The translations under genes were made by a program, and so were the position numbers. DNA of 64,000 nt, from NCBI GenBank assembly GCA_937951895.1, contig CALFER010000034.1:1-64000 (forward strand), read 5' to 3'. Below the pieces are notes generated by a model, which did not search any database, was not told the origin of the DNA, and worked only from the letters and a program-made list of their open reading frames with translations. Below, one piece after another: positions 53,897 to 62,428 of this stretch; positions within the stretch are counted from its first letter, which is position 1, and each line of letters starts with the position of its first letter. Source of the stretch: an uncultured bacterium (lineage in GTDB: Bacteria; CSSED10-310; CALFER01).

Positions 53897-54871
53897 TTAC
53901 CTGGACAGCGCGGCCAGACGGGAAGCCAGGATAGTCGCCGCCTCCAGATTCCGGAAGGACGCGCGCCCCTTCCCCGCCAGATCGAACGCTGTTCCATGAT
54001 CGACCGACGTTCGGATGATGGGCAGACCGAGCGTCACATTGACGGTATGATCGAAATCGAGTGTTTTGATCGCGATGGACCCCTGATCGTGATAGAGCGA
54101 TACCACGGCATCGAACTCTCCCTGCTTCGCCCTCAGAAACACAGTGTCCGGTGCAATGGGTCCGGACACATTGAAACCGTCTCTCCGGAGCTGTTCGACC
54201 GCCGGTACGACAATGCGTTGCTCCTCGTCCCCGAATCGATCGCCACTTCCGGCATGGGGATTCAATCCTGCGATCGCCATACCGGGGTTGACAATGCCCT
54301 TCTGCCGCAGGTAGTCCGCCAGAGTTCGGGTTGTAGACTCGATGCACCCGGGAGTCAGGACATCGAAAACCTGCCGAAGTCCGATATGGGTCGTTGCCAG
54401 TGCGACAACCATCGCGGGTGAGTCATAGCACATGACAGCCCGTGTTGCTCCGGTTCTGGCCGCAAGATAGTCCGTATGCCCATCGAAGGGGAATCCGATT
54501 CCACGCATGTTTGCCTTGTGGATCGGAAGAGTGACCAGAGCCTGGGATCGACCGGAGCGAACCGCATCGAGGGCTGCATCGAGTGATTCCCAGGCGACCC
54601 GGGCACTGACCGCGGAAGGCGAACCGGGTGTCCACATGACAGGCCCCTCGCCAATCACTCGGCATTCGATCAGGGATCCGGTGACATGTCCCTCATCGAT
54701 CCCCAGTTCCGGGGCCATTGTCTGGAAAACATCTTCGAGAAGCGCCGGGGGAGCGAACACGGTCAGATCAAGCGATCGATCGGCGCAACCTGCAAGCAGA
54801 AACCGGGCGAGAATTTCAGGGCCGATGCCGGCAGAGTCACCGATGCTGACAGCAAGGTTCGGGTACGCCAC
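53897..54871 (-). CDS. pdxA: 4-hydroxythreonine-4-phosphate dehydrogenase
   Basis: A 324-residue PdxA, which oxidises 4-phosphohydroxy-L-threonine for pyridoxal phosphate synthesis. SIGDSAGIGPE at the start, metal ligands in GHTDYLA, the YHDQG loop and SVDHGTAFDLAGKG are diagnostic. The usual GLNPHAGE ends in Ser here (GLNPHAGSG). The GTG start has GGAAG about 9 bases upstream. It is one base after the flippase-like gene. Confidence 0.95.
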   Translation of the reverse strand: MAYPNLAVSIGDSAGIGPEILARFLLAGCADRSLDLTVFAPPALLEDVFQTMAPELGIDEGHVTGSLIECRVIGEGPVMWTPGSPSAVSARVAWESLDAALDAVRSGRSQALVTLPIHKANMRGIGFPFDGHTDYLAARTGATRAVMCYDSPAMVVALATTHIGLRQVFDVLTPGCIESTTRTLADYLRQKGIVNPGMAIAGLNPHAGSGDRFGDEEQRIVVPAVEQLRRDGFNVSGPIAPDTVFLRAKQGEFDAVVSLYHDQGSIAIKTLDFDHTVNVTLGLPIIRTSVDHGTAFDLAGKGRASFRNLEAATILASRLAALSR

Positions 54872-54872
54872 G

Positions 54873-56144
54873 TCACCGTTCTTCCGGATTGTGCCGGATC
54901 GGATGAATCGATTGCCGGAGATCCTTCAGAGATAGGTTTTCAAGGCTCAGATAGACGAATCCGAGGACCAGGACGGGGATGTAGGCCATGGCGTGAGCGA
55001 GAAGGACATACGCTTCCAGATTTCCCTGGATACCCATGATCTTCAATACTTCCTTCCCCACGAAATGGAATGTACCGATGAACCCGGGAGCGGAAGGAAT
55101 CGACACCGCAAAGGCCAGGCCGACAATCAGAAAGATCGCCACAAGCAGCGTGGCCTTGATATCGACGGCGAGAAACAGGCAGTAATAGGCGAAACCAAGA
55201 TCGAGCCAGATGACCATCGAGAGCACGAAAGCGGACAGGAGCGAGTGGAAACTGGAAAAAATCGCCAGCCCCTGAATGAAGGATTCGAACAAGCGCAGAC
55301 ACGCACGTCCGAATCGAGCCGGTAACGGCTTGAGCAGAAACCGGATGATCAGGAGGGATTGCGTCGGCCGGATATGCATGGCGATCAGGCAGGCAAGAGC
55401 TCCCAGGGCGATGACGGCGAGAATCCATGCCCCCTGAATGAGTGTTCCCGGGAGTATCACATCGCCGCGTGCGGAAAAGTAAAAAATGAATGCAACGAAC
55501 AGGATCAATATCGACAGAATATCGAAAACACGCTCCATCACGATGGTCCCGAACGATTCGCTTATCCCTCGTTTCTCCTTGCGGCTGAAAATCCATGCCC
55601 GGACGATCTCACCCATGCGAAACGGCAGAACATTGTTCGCCATGTATCCGATGCAGACCGCGATCCAGAGCGAATTGATGCTGAGTCCGCGATGATCGGG
55701 AAAGAAGAATTTCCAGCGGTATGAGCGGATCCAGAGAGCGGCGAGCGTAAAGATCAGGGACGGGAGAAGCCAGATGTAGTGAGCGCTGGCGAGAGCCCTC
55801 TGGAGACGCGGGAACTTCAGAACCGCCGCGCGGGACGGATCGAACGAACAGGTAAACGGTTCGGTGACAATGATGACATGGGTATTGCGCGATTCGTCGC
55901 GTGTTATCCGTTCGATCGTACGCATCTCACCTTCCGGATGCGTCTTGTCGGATACCATGATCCGATCGCCAGTGCGAAAACCTGTCACATCGGCCACAAA
56001 CACGGCTCGATCCGAGGTCGAAATCGCTTGCGACCCCAACCCGGACGGGTGCGTCAACTTCAGGGTATTGACATCCTTGATGAACAGATAAAACAGCAAA
56101 ACACTCAGGGCAATCCCGATTCCAATGTTGATTGATTTCCTCAT
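54873..56144 (-). CDS. YbhN/LPG-synthase-type flippase-like membrane protein
   Basis: A 423-residue protein. After an N-terminal helix (7-23) comes an extracytoplasmic domain of about 90 residues (VFVADVTGFRTGDRIMV), then about eight membrane helices with the family marks RSYRWKFFF, NNVLPFRMGEIVRAW and ERVFDI. The family (YbhN/UPF0104) includes lipid and polymer-intermediate flippases and the flippase part of MprF. The N-terminal extra domain is unusual. Substrate unknown; uppP in the same operon hints at envelope lipids. Confidence 0.85.
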   Translation of the reverse strand: MRKSINIGIGIALSVLLFYLFIKDVNTLKLTHPSGLGSQAISTSDRAVFVADVTGFRTGDRIMVSDKTHPEGEMRTIERITRDESRNTHVIIVTEPFTCSFDPSRAAVLKFPRLQRALASAHYIWLLPSLIFTLAALWIRSYRWKFFFPDHRGLSINSLWIAVCIGYMANNVLPFRMGEIVRAWIFSRKEKRGISESFGTIVMERVFDILSILILFVAFIFYFSARGDVILPGTLIQGAWILAVIALGALACLIAMHIRPTQSLLIIRFLLKPLPARFGRACLRLFESFIQGLAIFSSFHSLLSAFVLSMVIWLDLGFAYYCLFLAVDIKATLLVAIFLIVGLAFAVSIPSAPGFIGTFHFVGKEVLKIMGIQGNLEAYVLLAHAMAYIPVLVLGFVYLSLENLSLKDLRQSIHPIRHNPEER

Positions 56145-56175
56145 CGACGTCGATTTCCGTTCCGAAAAAGTGTGA

Positions 56176-56376
56176 TCAGGCGTTCATCAGTCCCGTGACC
56201 CAGAGTGCATAGCAGACGACGATCATGATTCCCCAGAACAGCGCTTTCCGCTTGACCAGGCGGTTATTATCATCAATTCCCCTGAAGATCAATGCGACGG
56301 TCGATCCGATCCACCCGAAGAAACCGAACACGACGATCAAGGACCAGAATGTCGAGATTTCGTAATCCATATCCAT
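56176..56376 (-). CDS. Small two-helix membrane protein
   Basis: A 66-residue protein with helices at about 10-31 and 45-62 and a charged loop (RGIDDNNRLVKRK) between. It lies 3 bases after nadB and 31 bases before the flippase-like gene. No family recognised; perhaps a subunit of the neighbouring transporter. Confidence 0.75.
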   Translation of the reverse strand: MDMDYEISTFWSLIVVFGFFGWIGSTVALIFRGIDDNNRLVKRKALFWGIMIVVCYALWVTGLMNA

Positions 56377-56379
56377 CCT

Positions 56380-57957
56380 CTAACCTGCGGGAGCTGCATC
56401 CTGCAGGGTGCGTGATTCATCGAGATCGATGTTGTAATGCGTACCGACGTTGACTGTGGAGTGGATGGCCGATTCCAGTACAATGGTTCCCAATGTGAGC
56501 AGGTTGTGGAGTTCAAGACCCTCGACGGAACGCATCGTCTGCGGAACGAACCGATCGAACTCCCGTTTCAACTCTGCGACCTGGATCAATCCGTCTCGCA
56601 TTCCCTGATTCGACCGCACGATTCCGCAGGTGTGCCACATCAGGGACTGCAGGCGATGTCGGATACGCGTGATCTCATGCAGGGGAAGAATCGACCGGTC
56701 GGATCGATTCCTCTCACGGGAGAGGTGTGCGAAGCGATCGAGCTTTTCATGCCAGGAATCCGTCATGATGCGGATGTACCGATCGGCGTGTACCGCCGCA
56801 CGATAGGCGAAAACAACGGATTCGAGGAGTGAATTGGACGCCAGCCGATTGGCTCCGTGAACACCTGTGCACGCAACCTCGCCACCGGCATACAACCCCT
56901 GAATCGACGTTCTTCCGTCGATGTCCGTCTTGACGCCACCGCACATGTAATGGGCGGCCGGAGACACCGGAATTGGCCGGGAAGCTGCATCGACTCCGTA
57001 TTTGCGAATCGTTGTGGTGATGTGCGGGAATCGACGTTCGACGAATTCGCGTCCGAGATGACTGACATCGAGGAAAACACTATCGGTGTCAGTACGTCGC
57101 ATCTCGGCAACGATGGCTCGCGCGACGATGTCCCGAGGCGCCAGTTCGGCCATCGGATGGTAGCGCGGCATAAACCGATCTCCGGCGGCCGTCAACAGAA
57201 TGCCACCTTCACCCCGCACCGATTCCGAAATCAGAAACGCGGGAGCGTGTTCGGCATGAAACGCTGTCGGGTGGAACTGGATGAACTCCATGTTCTTGAG
57301 ATCTGCTCCGGCAGCGTGCGCCATAACGAATCCGTCACCGGTGGCAATCTCAGGATTGGTCGTGACGGAGTACAGCTGTCCGGCGCCTCCGGTTGCGAGA
57401 AACACCGTGCGGGAGAAGATCGGGCGGAGGGTTCCGTCCGGTTCGAGCAATTCGACTCCGACACAGGTATTGTCGACGACCAGCAGTCCGGCGATCATTC
57501 TGTGATCATAGACGCGGATATTGTTTTTCAGAACACTCTTGAGCAGCGCCGTTTCGATAGCCTGTCCCGTCATATCGCCCACATGGAGAATTCGCCGGTC
57601 GCTATGCCCGCCCTCACGGGTGAACTCCCAGACGTTCCCGGCCGCCTTGTCGAAATCGACTCCCATGGCCAGAAGGTCAAAAATGCGGGCCGGAGCTTCT
57701 CGAACGAGCACATCGACCGCAGCGGGATCGCACAGGCCGGCTCCCGCACGCAATGTATCATCGACGTGCTTCTCGTAAGTGTCTTCGATCGTCAGTACAG
57801 CTGCGATTCCTCCCTGCGCATAGCGCGTGTTGGATTCGAGCGCAACATCCTTGGTGTAGATCTCGACCGCATGGAACTTGGCAATATGAGCAGCGAACAT
57901 CAGGCCGGCAGCACCGGATCCGATGATGACGACATCCAGCACGTCGTTGTGTTTCAT
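56380..57957 (-). CDS. nadB: L-aspartate oxidase
   Basis: A 525-residue FAD enzyme that oxidises aspartate to iminoaspartate, the first step of de novo NAD synthesis. The FAD motif VVIIGSGAAGLMFAAHIA, ALESNTRYAQGGIAAVL and AAHYMCGGVKTD match NadB, and the C-terminal helical domain is complete. Its start overlaps the nadA stop by 4 bases. No nadC follows in the window. Confidence 0.97.
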   Translation of the reverse strand: MKHNDVLDVVIIGSGAAGLMFAAHIAKFHAVEIYTKDVALESNTRYAQGGIAAVLTIEDTYEKHVDDTLRAGAGLCDPAAVDVLVREAPARIFDLLAMGVDFDKAAGNVWEFTREGGHSDRRILHVGDMTGQAIETALLKSVLKNNIRVYDHRMIAGLLVVDNTCVGVELLEPDGTLRPIFSRTVFLATGGAGQLYSVTTNPEIATGDGFVMAHAAGADLKNMEFIQFHPTAFHAEHAPAFLISESVRGEGGILLTAAGDRFMPRYHPMAELAPRDIVARAIVAEMRRTDTDSVFLDVSHLGREFVERRFPHITTTIRKYGVDAASRPIPVSPAAHYMCGGVKTDIDGRTSIQGLYAGGEVACTGVHGANRLASNSLLESVVFAYRAAVHADRYIRIMTDSWHEKLDRFAHLSRERNRSDRSILPLHEITRIRHRLQSLMWHTCGIVRSNQGMRDGLIQVAELKREFDRFVPQTMRSVEGLELHNLLTLGTIVLESAIHSTVNVGTHYNIDLDESRTLQDAAPAG

Positions 57958-58865
57958 CGACTGAGTTCCAGCATGCGATCCAGGGGGATCCGCGCACGGG
58001 ATGCGATCGAGGGATCCACCGTAATCCGGGTCTGCATGTCCCTCAGAGCGTCATGAACACTACGCAGCGACGTGAGTTTCATGTTCGAGCAGACCGCGCC
58101 GGGAATCTCGTGGAAACGTTTCTCGGGATGCTCCTTCCTGAGACGGTGAACCAGGCCTGTTTCGGTGACGACGATGAAATCCGTCGCCGGATTTGTCCCG
58201 GCTTCACGCACCATTCCATTGGTGCCAGTGATGACGTGTGCGTGTTCAAGAACGGATCGCGGGGCTTCCGGATGCGCCATGACGCATGCGCCGGGAACCT
58301 GTCGCTTCACCGCCTCGACAGCCTCGACCGTGATCAACCGATCGTGGACATAACACTGACCGGGCCATTTGATGATGGTCCGGTTCAGCATCCTCTCGGC
58401 ATAATCCGCCAGATTGCGATCCGGCAGATAGACGATATCGCGATCCGGGAAATGGCCGATGATCCGCAGTGCATTCGCAGAAGTCGCACAGACGTCACAT
58501 TCTGCCTTCACGGCCGCCGAGGTGTTGATATAAGCGATGAAAACCGCGTCGGGATGCCGCGCACGCATGGCACGAACCTGCTCGGGAGTCGCACAATCCG
58601 CGAGGGGGCACCCCGCATCCTCCCGTGGAAGAAGAACGGTCTTGTTCGGACAGAGCATCGAGGTGCTTTCGGCCATAAAATGCACACCGCAGAACACGAT
58701 CACCGGGTGGTCGATCGTGGTGGCACGTCGGGCCAGATCCAGGGAGTCACCGAGACAATCCGCGATGTCCTGAACTTCCGGACGCTGGTAGTTATGCACG
58801 AGGATCACGGCGTCACGCTGTTTTTTCAGTTCGAGTATCCGTGAAACGAGTTCGGATTGATTCAT
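57954..58865 (-). CDS. nadA: Quinolinate synthase
   Basis: A 303-residue [4Fe-4S] enzyme that condenses iminoaspartate with dihydroxyacetone phosphate to quinolinate. The cluster cysteines are C86 (AGCPLADC), C171 (GQCYVHD) and C259 (GAVCSNMKLTSL), at the same spacing as in compact bacterial NadA. HNYQRPEVQDIAD at the start binds substrate. It begins 5 bases after the cyclase gene and overlaps nadB. Confidence 0.97.
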   Translation of the reverse strand: MNQSELVSRILELKKQRDAVILVHNYQRPEVQDIADCLGDSLDLARRATTIDHPVIVFCGVHFMAESTSMLCPNKTVLLPREDAGCPLADCATPEQVRAMRARHPDAVFIAYINTSAAVKAECDVCATSANALRIIGHFPDRDIVYLPDRNLADYAERMLNRTIIKWPGQCYVHDRLITVEAVEAVKRQVPGACVMAHPEAPRSVLEHAHVITGTNGMVREAGTNPATDFIVVTETGLVHRLRKEHPEKRFHEIPGAVCSNMKLTSLRSVHDALRDMQTRITVDPSIASRARIPLDRMLELSR

Positions 58866-58870
58866 AGAGA

Positions 58871-60961
58871 TTATTGACCCCCGGCCGGACGCACGGCCCA
58901 GACCGATGTTGACCCGTCGATTCCCTTGAGAACGGCATCGCCGACCCGCCAGAACACGATATCCTCCTGCAGAATCGGATCGGAATGAGCAAACTCGATT
59001 TCCTCACCACGAGGTCTCGATCGGAAATCATGCTGTGCCCGAATCTCATTGAACGCTTCCTCGGAAATGACAATGCCGTTATTGTTCAGCATTCCGCCGA
59101 CAATACTGACTTTGAACTGACCGGGAGCGGCTTTCGATTCGGGCAAGGTGATATAGGATTCCATCGCAGGACGGTCTCCCGCGAACCGAGCGATCTTGTG
59201 TTCAAACACCGACACGACCTGGCTGCGGAGATTGGGAGCCACTTTACCTTTGATCTGTTCGAGCACATCCTGGAGAGTATCTTTCATCTCACGGACCAGA
59301 ATGGGATCTCCTTTTCGTTCCGCCGAAGTGCTCTTGCCGGAACTCAATCGACTCGCAATGTTGGCCGGCAGACCGATGATGGTGTCGATCTTCTGCTGGT
59401 TATCCTTGAATATATAGGCATTTTCGATCTGACCGACGTGGATGCCGATCCCGACTCCCTCAAATGGAACCACGCGTTCCTTCACGAGCTGCCGGAGCAT
59501 CCTGTTGATAAAGATTCCGGTTCGGATCGCATTGAGGGTGCGTTCTTCACTTTTGCTCCCCTCCCCGAAAACCGCCAGGATCGCATCTCCCGCGAAAAAT
59601 TTGATCTGACCCTTGAAATGTTCGATGACATCGAGTGTCGGATCGAAGAAGCCATACAAGGCTTTCTTCAGGTTGTTCGTCGATATCAGGCCGGCTGAAA
59701 TCTCCGTGAAACCCCGGAGATCGATGAACATGAGCGTGACCCGGCGCTGATCATTGATGACCGTCCGACCACTCAGGTCGTAGGTGATCCGGCCTTCGAG
59801 CCCTGCCATTTCATCCGACCCATCCTTGGTTCTGGCGTATTCGGGACCGAGCAACAGAATGCGGTCGCGGAAAAACGTAATGACCTCGGTTTTCTGCAGC
59901 TCACGGGCCAGTTTGATGTAATCCAGAAGCACCTGATTCCAGATCTTCAGACCGATGGCTTCAAGCAGCGTGTTTTTCCGGAAAGGCAGGTGCTTTCCCG
60001 AGTTGCGCGCCGGAATGGACCGGAACGTTTCCTGAAGCGTGAACACCACGAGCGGATCGAACAGGATGCAGTTGATGTTCAATTTACCCAGTTTATCCGA
60101 CGGAATGCCGATGATCTGTGACAGGATTGTGCAAACCCAATCATCCTTATGGTCAATCGCCTCCGAAACGTACCCGCGGATGCTCTCGTAGAACAAGGTA
60201 AAATCTTTGTAATTGAGATAATACTCCGAGTTTTCCTCAACCAGGATTTTCCTGATTTCATAGAGGGGGTCGAGCGGGGAAACGAAATTCTGGAGCAGGC
60301 TGAGCTGGACGTTCAGGACATCCGAGACGAAATTAAAGTTGAAATTCGCGCCCATTTTCGACTTGAGAGTTTCACGGTGAAACGGGATTTCCTGTCGTCT
60401 CACATTGTCCTGAAAATCCAGTTTCTCGTAGACCTGATTCAGAACCTGCTGGAGCATGCTCCTGACGTGTGGATGAATCGCGAAACGGAGTCTCTGGTTT
60501 CCGGAACTCCGCACCAGAACCTCATCCAGAGCCGCCACCATCATCTTGGTCACAGCCAGCCAGAAAATATTGAAAATACCCAACCGCCGCTCCTGATCGA
60601 CGATCCCCTCCAGACAGCCGGCCAGAAACGAGACAACGTCATCCCGCGCTTTCAGGTAACTTTTGAACAGAGGGTGTTCGTAATCGTAACCGCGCCCTTT
60701 GAGTTCACGCACGTGCTGAGCGGTTTTTTCCAAAAAATCCGAGATTCGACCGCTGAGATTCGGAGGGGGGTACACCAGGTAGCCCAGTCGGTTGTCGGCA
60801 TCGATCGTATCGCGCATGGGCGGCAACTTGGGCAACGCGATCGAGGCATCACGGGAGTGTTCGCCGAACATGTTTCGGATCTGATCGAGGTCCCCGAAGG
60901 AATACGAAAGGGGAAGTCGTGAAATCCCCAGGTTTTCATCAAGAACAAGAAACTTGTTCAT
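58871..60961 (-). CDS. Class III nucleotide cyclase with a novel N-terminal region
   Basis: A 696-residue soluble protein. The cyclase domain (about 405-560) has both metal Asp residues (D414 in FIDLRGFT, D459 in FFAGDAILAVFG), K454, and the transition-state pair N534 and R538 (ANIASR), so it should be active. About 390 residues before it are helical and unlike PAS, GAF or HAMP; about 120 residues after it hold another small domain. The start at 60961 overlaps the preceding stop by ATGA. cAMP is more likely than cGMP but the purine-selecting residue is unclear. It sits unexpectedly among NAD and B6 genes. Confidence 0.88.
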   Translation of the reverse strand: MNKFLVLDENLGISRLPLSYSFGDLDQIRNMFGEHSRDASIALPKLPPMRDTIDADNRLGYLVYPPPNLSGRISDFLEKTAQHVRELKGRGYDYEHPLFKSYLKARDDVVSFLAGCLEGIVDQERRLGIFNIFWLAVTKMMVAALDEVLVRSSGNQRLRFAIHPHVRSMLQQVLNQVYEKLDFQDNVRRQEIPFHRETLKSKMGANFNFNFVSDVLNVQLSLLQNFVSPLDPLYEIRKILVEENSEYYLNYKDFTLFYESIRGYVSEAIDHKDDWVCTILSQIIGIPSDKLGKLNINCILFDPLVVFTLQETFRSIPARNSGKHLPFRKNTLLEAIGLKIWNQVLLDYIKLARELQKTEVITFFRDRILLLGPEYARTKDGSDEMAGLEGRITYDLSGRTVINDQRRVTLMFIDLRGFTEISAGLISTNNLKKALYGFFDPTLDVIEHFKGQIKFFAGDAILAVFGEGSKSEERTLNAIRTGIFINRMLRQLVKERVVPFEGVGIGIHVGQIENAYIFKDNQQKIDTIIGLPANIASRLSSGKSTSAERKGDPILVREMKDTLQDVLEQIKGKVAPNLRSQVVSVFEHKIARFAGDRPAMESYITLPESKAAPGQFKVSIVGGMLNNNGIVISEEAFNEIRAQHDFRSRPRGEEIEFAHSDPILQEDIVFWRVGDAVLKGIDGSTSVWAVRPAGGQ

Positions 60962-61332
60962 AAGTTGCCATCCCATGCATCCGGATCGACAAACTCCGGA
61001 TGCGAGCTGCTCGTGATCGCGCCAGTCTCCGGATCGTAATTCCATTCTCCCCCGAAAGGCTCTTTCGGGATCTTCATCAGCACGCCCTTCTGCTTCAATT
61101 CGTCAAGTGATTCGGGATATCGCCCGTTCGAGGCATGGAACACCTCGATCGATCGATGCAAAGTCTGCATGTCGGTCCTGAGCTTCAACATCAATGCCTT
61201 ATCCTGGCTCCGGATGACGACATTCGTGCCGATCTCGTCCACCTCATCCTTTGCTTTCTTGCACCCGGTCGGCCCGAAGCCGATCAGCAGTCCCATCACG
61301 AACACACTGATGAATGTCGCTCGGGAGGTCAT
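60958..61332 (-). CDS. Lipoprotein with a GspG-like C-terminal fold
   Basis: A 124-residue protein with a signal and lipobox PTGC (Cys24) followed by charged KKAKDEVDE. The mature part has a long helix, then NGRYPESLDELKQKG and IPKEPFGGEWNYDPETG, which look like the C-terminal domain of type II pseudopilin GspG, but with a lipid anchor in place of the pilin helix. It starts one base after the USG-1-like gene and overlaps the cyclase gene. Confidence 0.75.
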   Translation of the reverse strand: MTSRATFISVFVMGLLIGFGPTGCKKAKDEVDEIGTNVVIRSQDKALMLKLRTDMQTLHRSIEVFHASNGRYPESLDELKQKGVLMKIPKEPFGGEWNYDPETGAITSSSHPEFVDPDAWDGNL

Positions 61333-61333
61333 A

Positions 61334-62317
61334 TCAGGTCTCCTTCAGATACCAGGCTATCAGTTCAGTCAGTCTCGCGGAGAAACCGGCACGCATATTG
61401 TCCAGTGCGAACCGCAGCGTCACGTTGCGTGCCGTGCCATTCGTTCGTAATTGACTCATATATATCTTATCCTGTCCGACCACATCAAGAATACCCGGGG
61501 GTTCATCCGTATCGGACCAGTGCAGATTCGGAGATGTTCCCAGCGCCCGGGACAGTCGGTTCAAGTCGGTATCTTCACGGAACGTGACCCAGATCGTTCC
61601 CAGGAAGCCAACGAAGAAACAGGCCCACGCGATATCGACCCCGACAGAAATCCAGGGTGCCGCGAGCGCATGTCGGATCTCGTTTCCCATCCGGATCTCT
61701 TCTCCGGCAGCTTCGCTGAGAGGAAACGCATTGAAGCAGAGTTGCCGGGGCCATTCCTCGAGCGTCGGGTCCTTAAAATTGAGAATCTCACGCGCCTGAT
61801 CGAACAACTCATCCATCGCCCGTCGTGTTCCCCTGGCTGAAGCGCCCTGAAGAACAAACATCCGAACCGATTCGATCTCGGATTCCCGATGCATGGCTTC
61901 GAGCACACAGAGGGAACAGAGCGAGTATACGCCGGGGAACATCGCAACCTTCGGGACGGATTGCCGGAATCGATCGCCGGATGGTCGTTTCCAGAGCAGG
62001 GGAACCTCGTCGGTCAACGGAATCGATCCACTGGCATCCAAAAATGGGATTCCGCCATGGACGAGAGTTTCGACGAGGGTGCGGGGATCTTTTACCGGGG
62101 TGAGAAGGATCGCGAGATCGAAGGCTTCTTCCGGAAGCGTCTCGATCCGCCCGACGAGAACCGGTTCACCTCTGAAATCATGGATTTCACCGCAGCGGTC
62201 TCCGTCATCCAAAATCCGGACCTCCGACACCGGAAGGCCGTTCTCTTCGATTTTTTCCAGCAGCTCACCGACCTGAAATGATTGGCCGCCGATAATGATA
62301 ATACGCCGCGGATCCAT
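61334..62317 (-). CDS. Aspartate-semialdehyde dehydrogenase-like (USG-1-type) protein
   Basis: A 327-residue protein with the ASADH fold: Rossmann start IIIIGGQSFQVGELL, GIPFLDASGSIP, GASARGTRRAMDELFDQ (equivalent to the SGAG region), CFNAFPL and LRFALDNMRAGFSA at the end. The active-site NPNC is replaced by FPGVYS, so the catalytic Cys is missing and dehydrogenase activity is unlikely. E. coli has a similar inactive paralogue, Usg, next to pdxB; here it shares an operon with pdxA. The ATG at 62317 has GGAGGAGG 7 bases upstream. First gene of the ten-gene operon. Confidence 0.8.
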   Translation of the reverse strand: MDPRRIIIIGGQSFQVGELLEKIEENGLPVSEVRILDDGDRCGEIHDFRGEPVLVGRIETLPEEAFDLAILLTPVKDPRTLVETLVHGGIPFLDASGSIPLTDEVPLLWKRPSGDRFRQSVPKVAMFPGVYSLCSLCVLEAMHRESEIESVRMFVLQGASARGTRRAMDELFDQAREILNFKDPTLEEWPRQLCFNAFPLSEAAGEEIRMGNEIRHALAAPWISVGVDIAWACFFVGFLGTIWVTFREDTDLNRLSRALGTSPNLHWSDTDEPPGILDVVGQDKIYMSQLRTNGTARNVTLRFALDNMRAGFSARLTELIAWYLKET

Positions 62318-62380
62318 TTCGATCCTCCTCCGGTTATCCGATGATCGATCCAGCGCGACCGGTCGCCCGCGCATCGATCC

Positions 62381-62409
62381 TTTATAGCAAGTGCCGTTGA
62401 GTGTGACAA
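62381..62409 (-). promoter_or_regulatory. Promoter of the NAD/B6/rsmA/uppP operon
   Basis: On the minus strand TTGTCA (62409-62404) and TATAAA (62386-62381) are 17 bases apart, about 65 bases before the first gene. Ten genes follow with gaps of 31 bases or less. Confidence 0.65.
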
Positions 62410-62428
62410 ATAAAACGCGATCGGAGGT

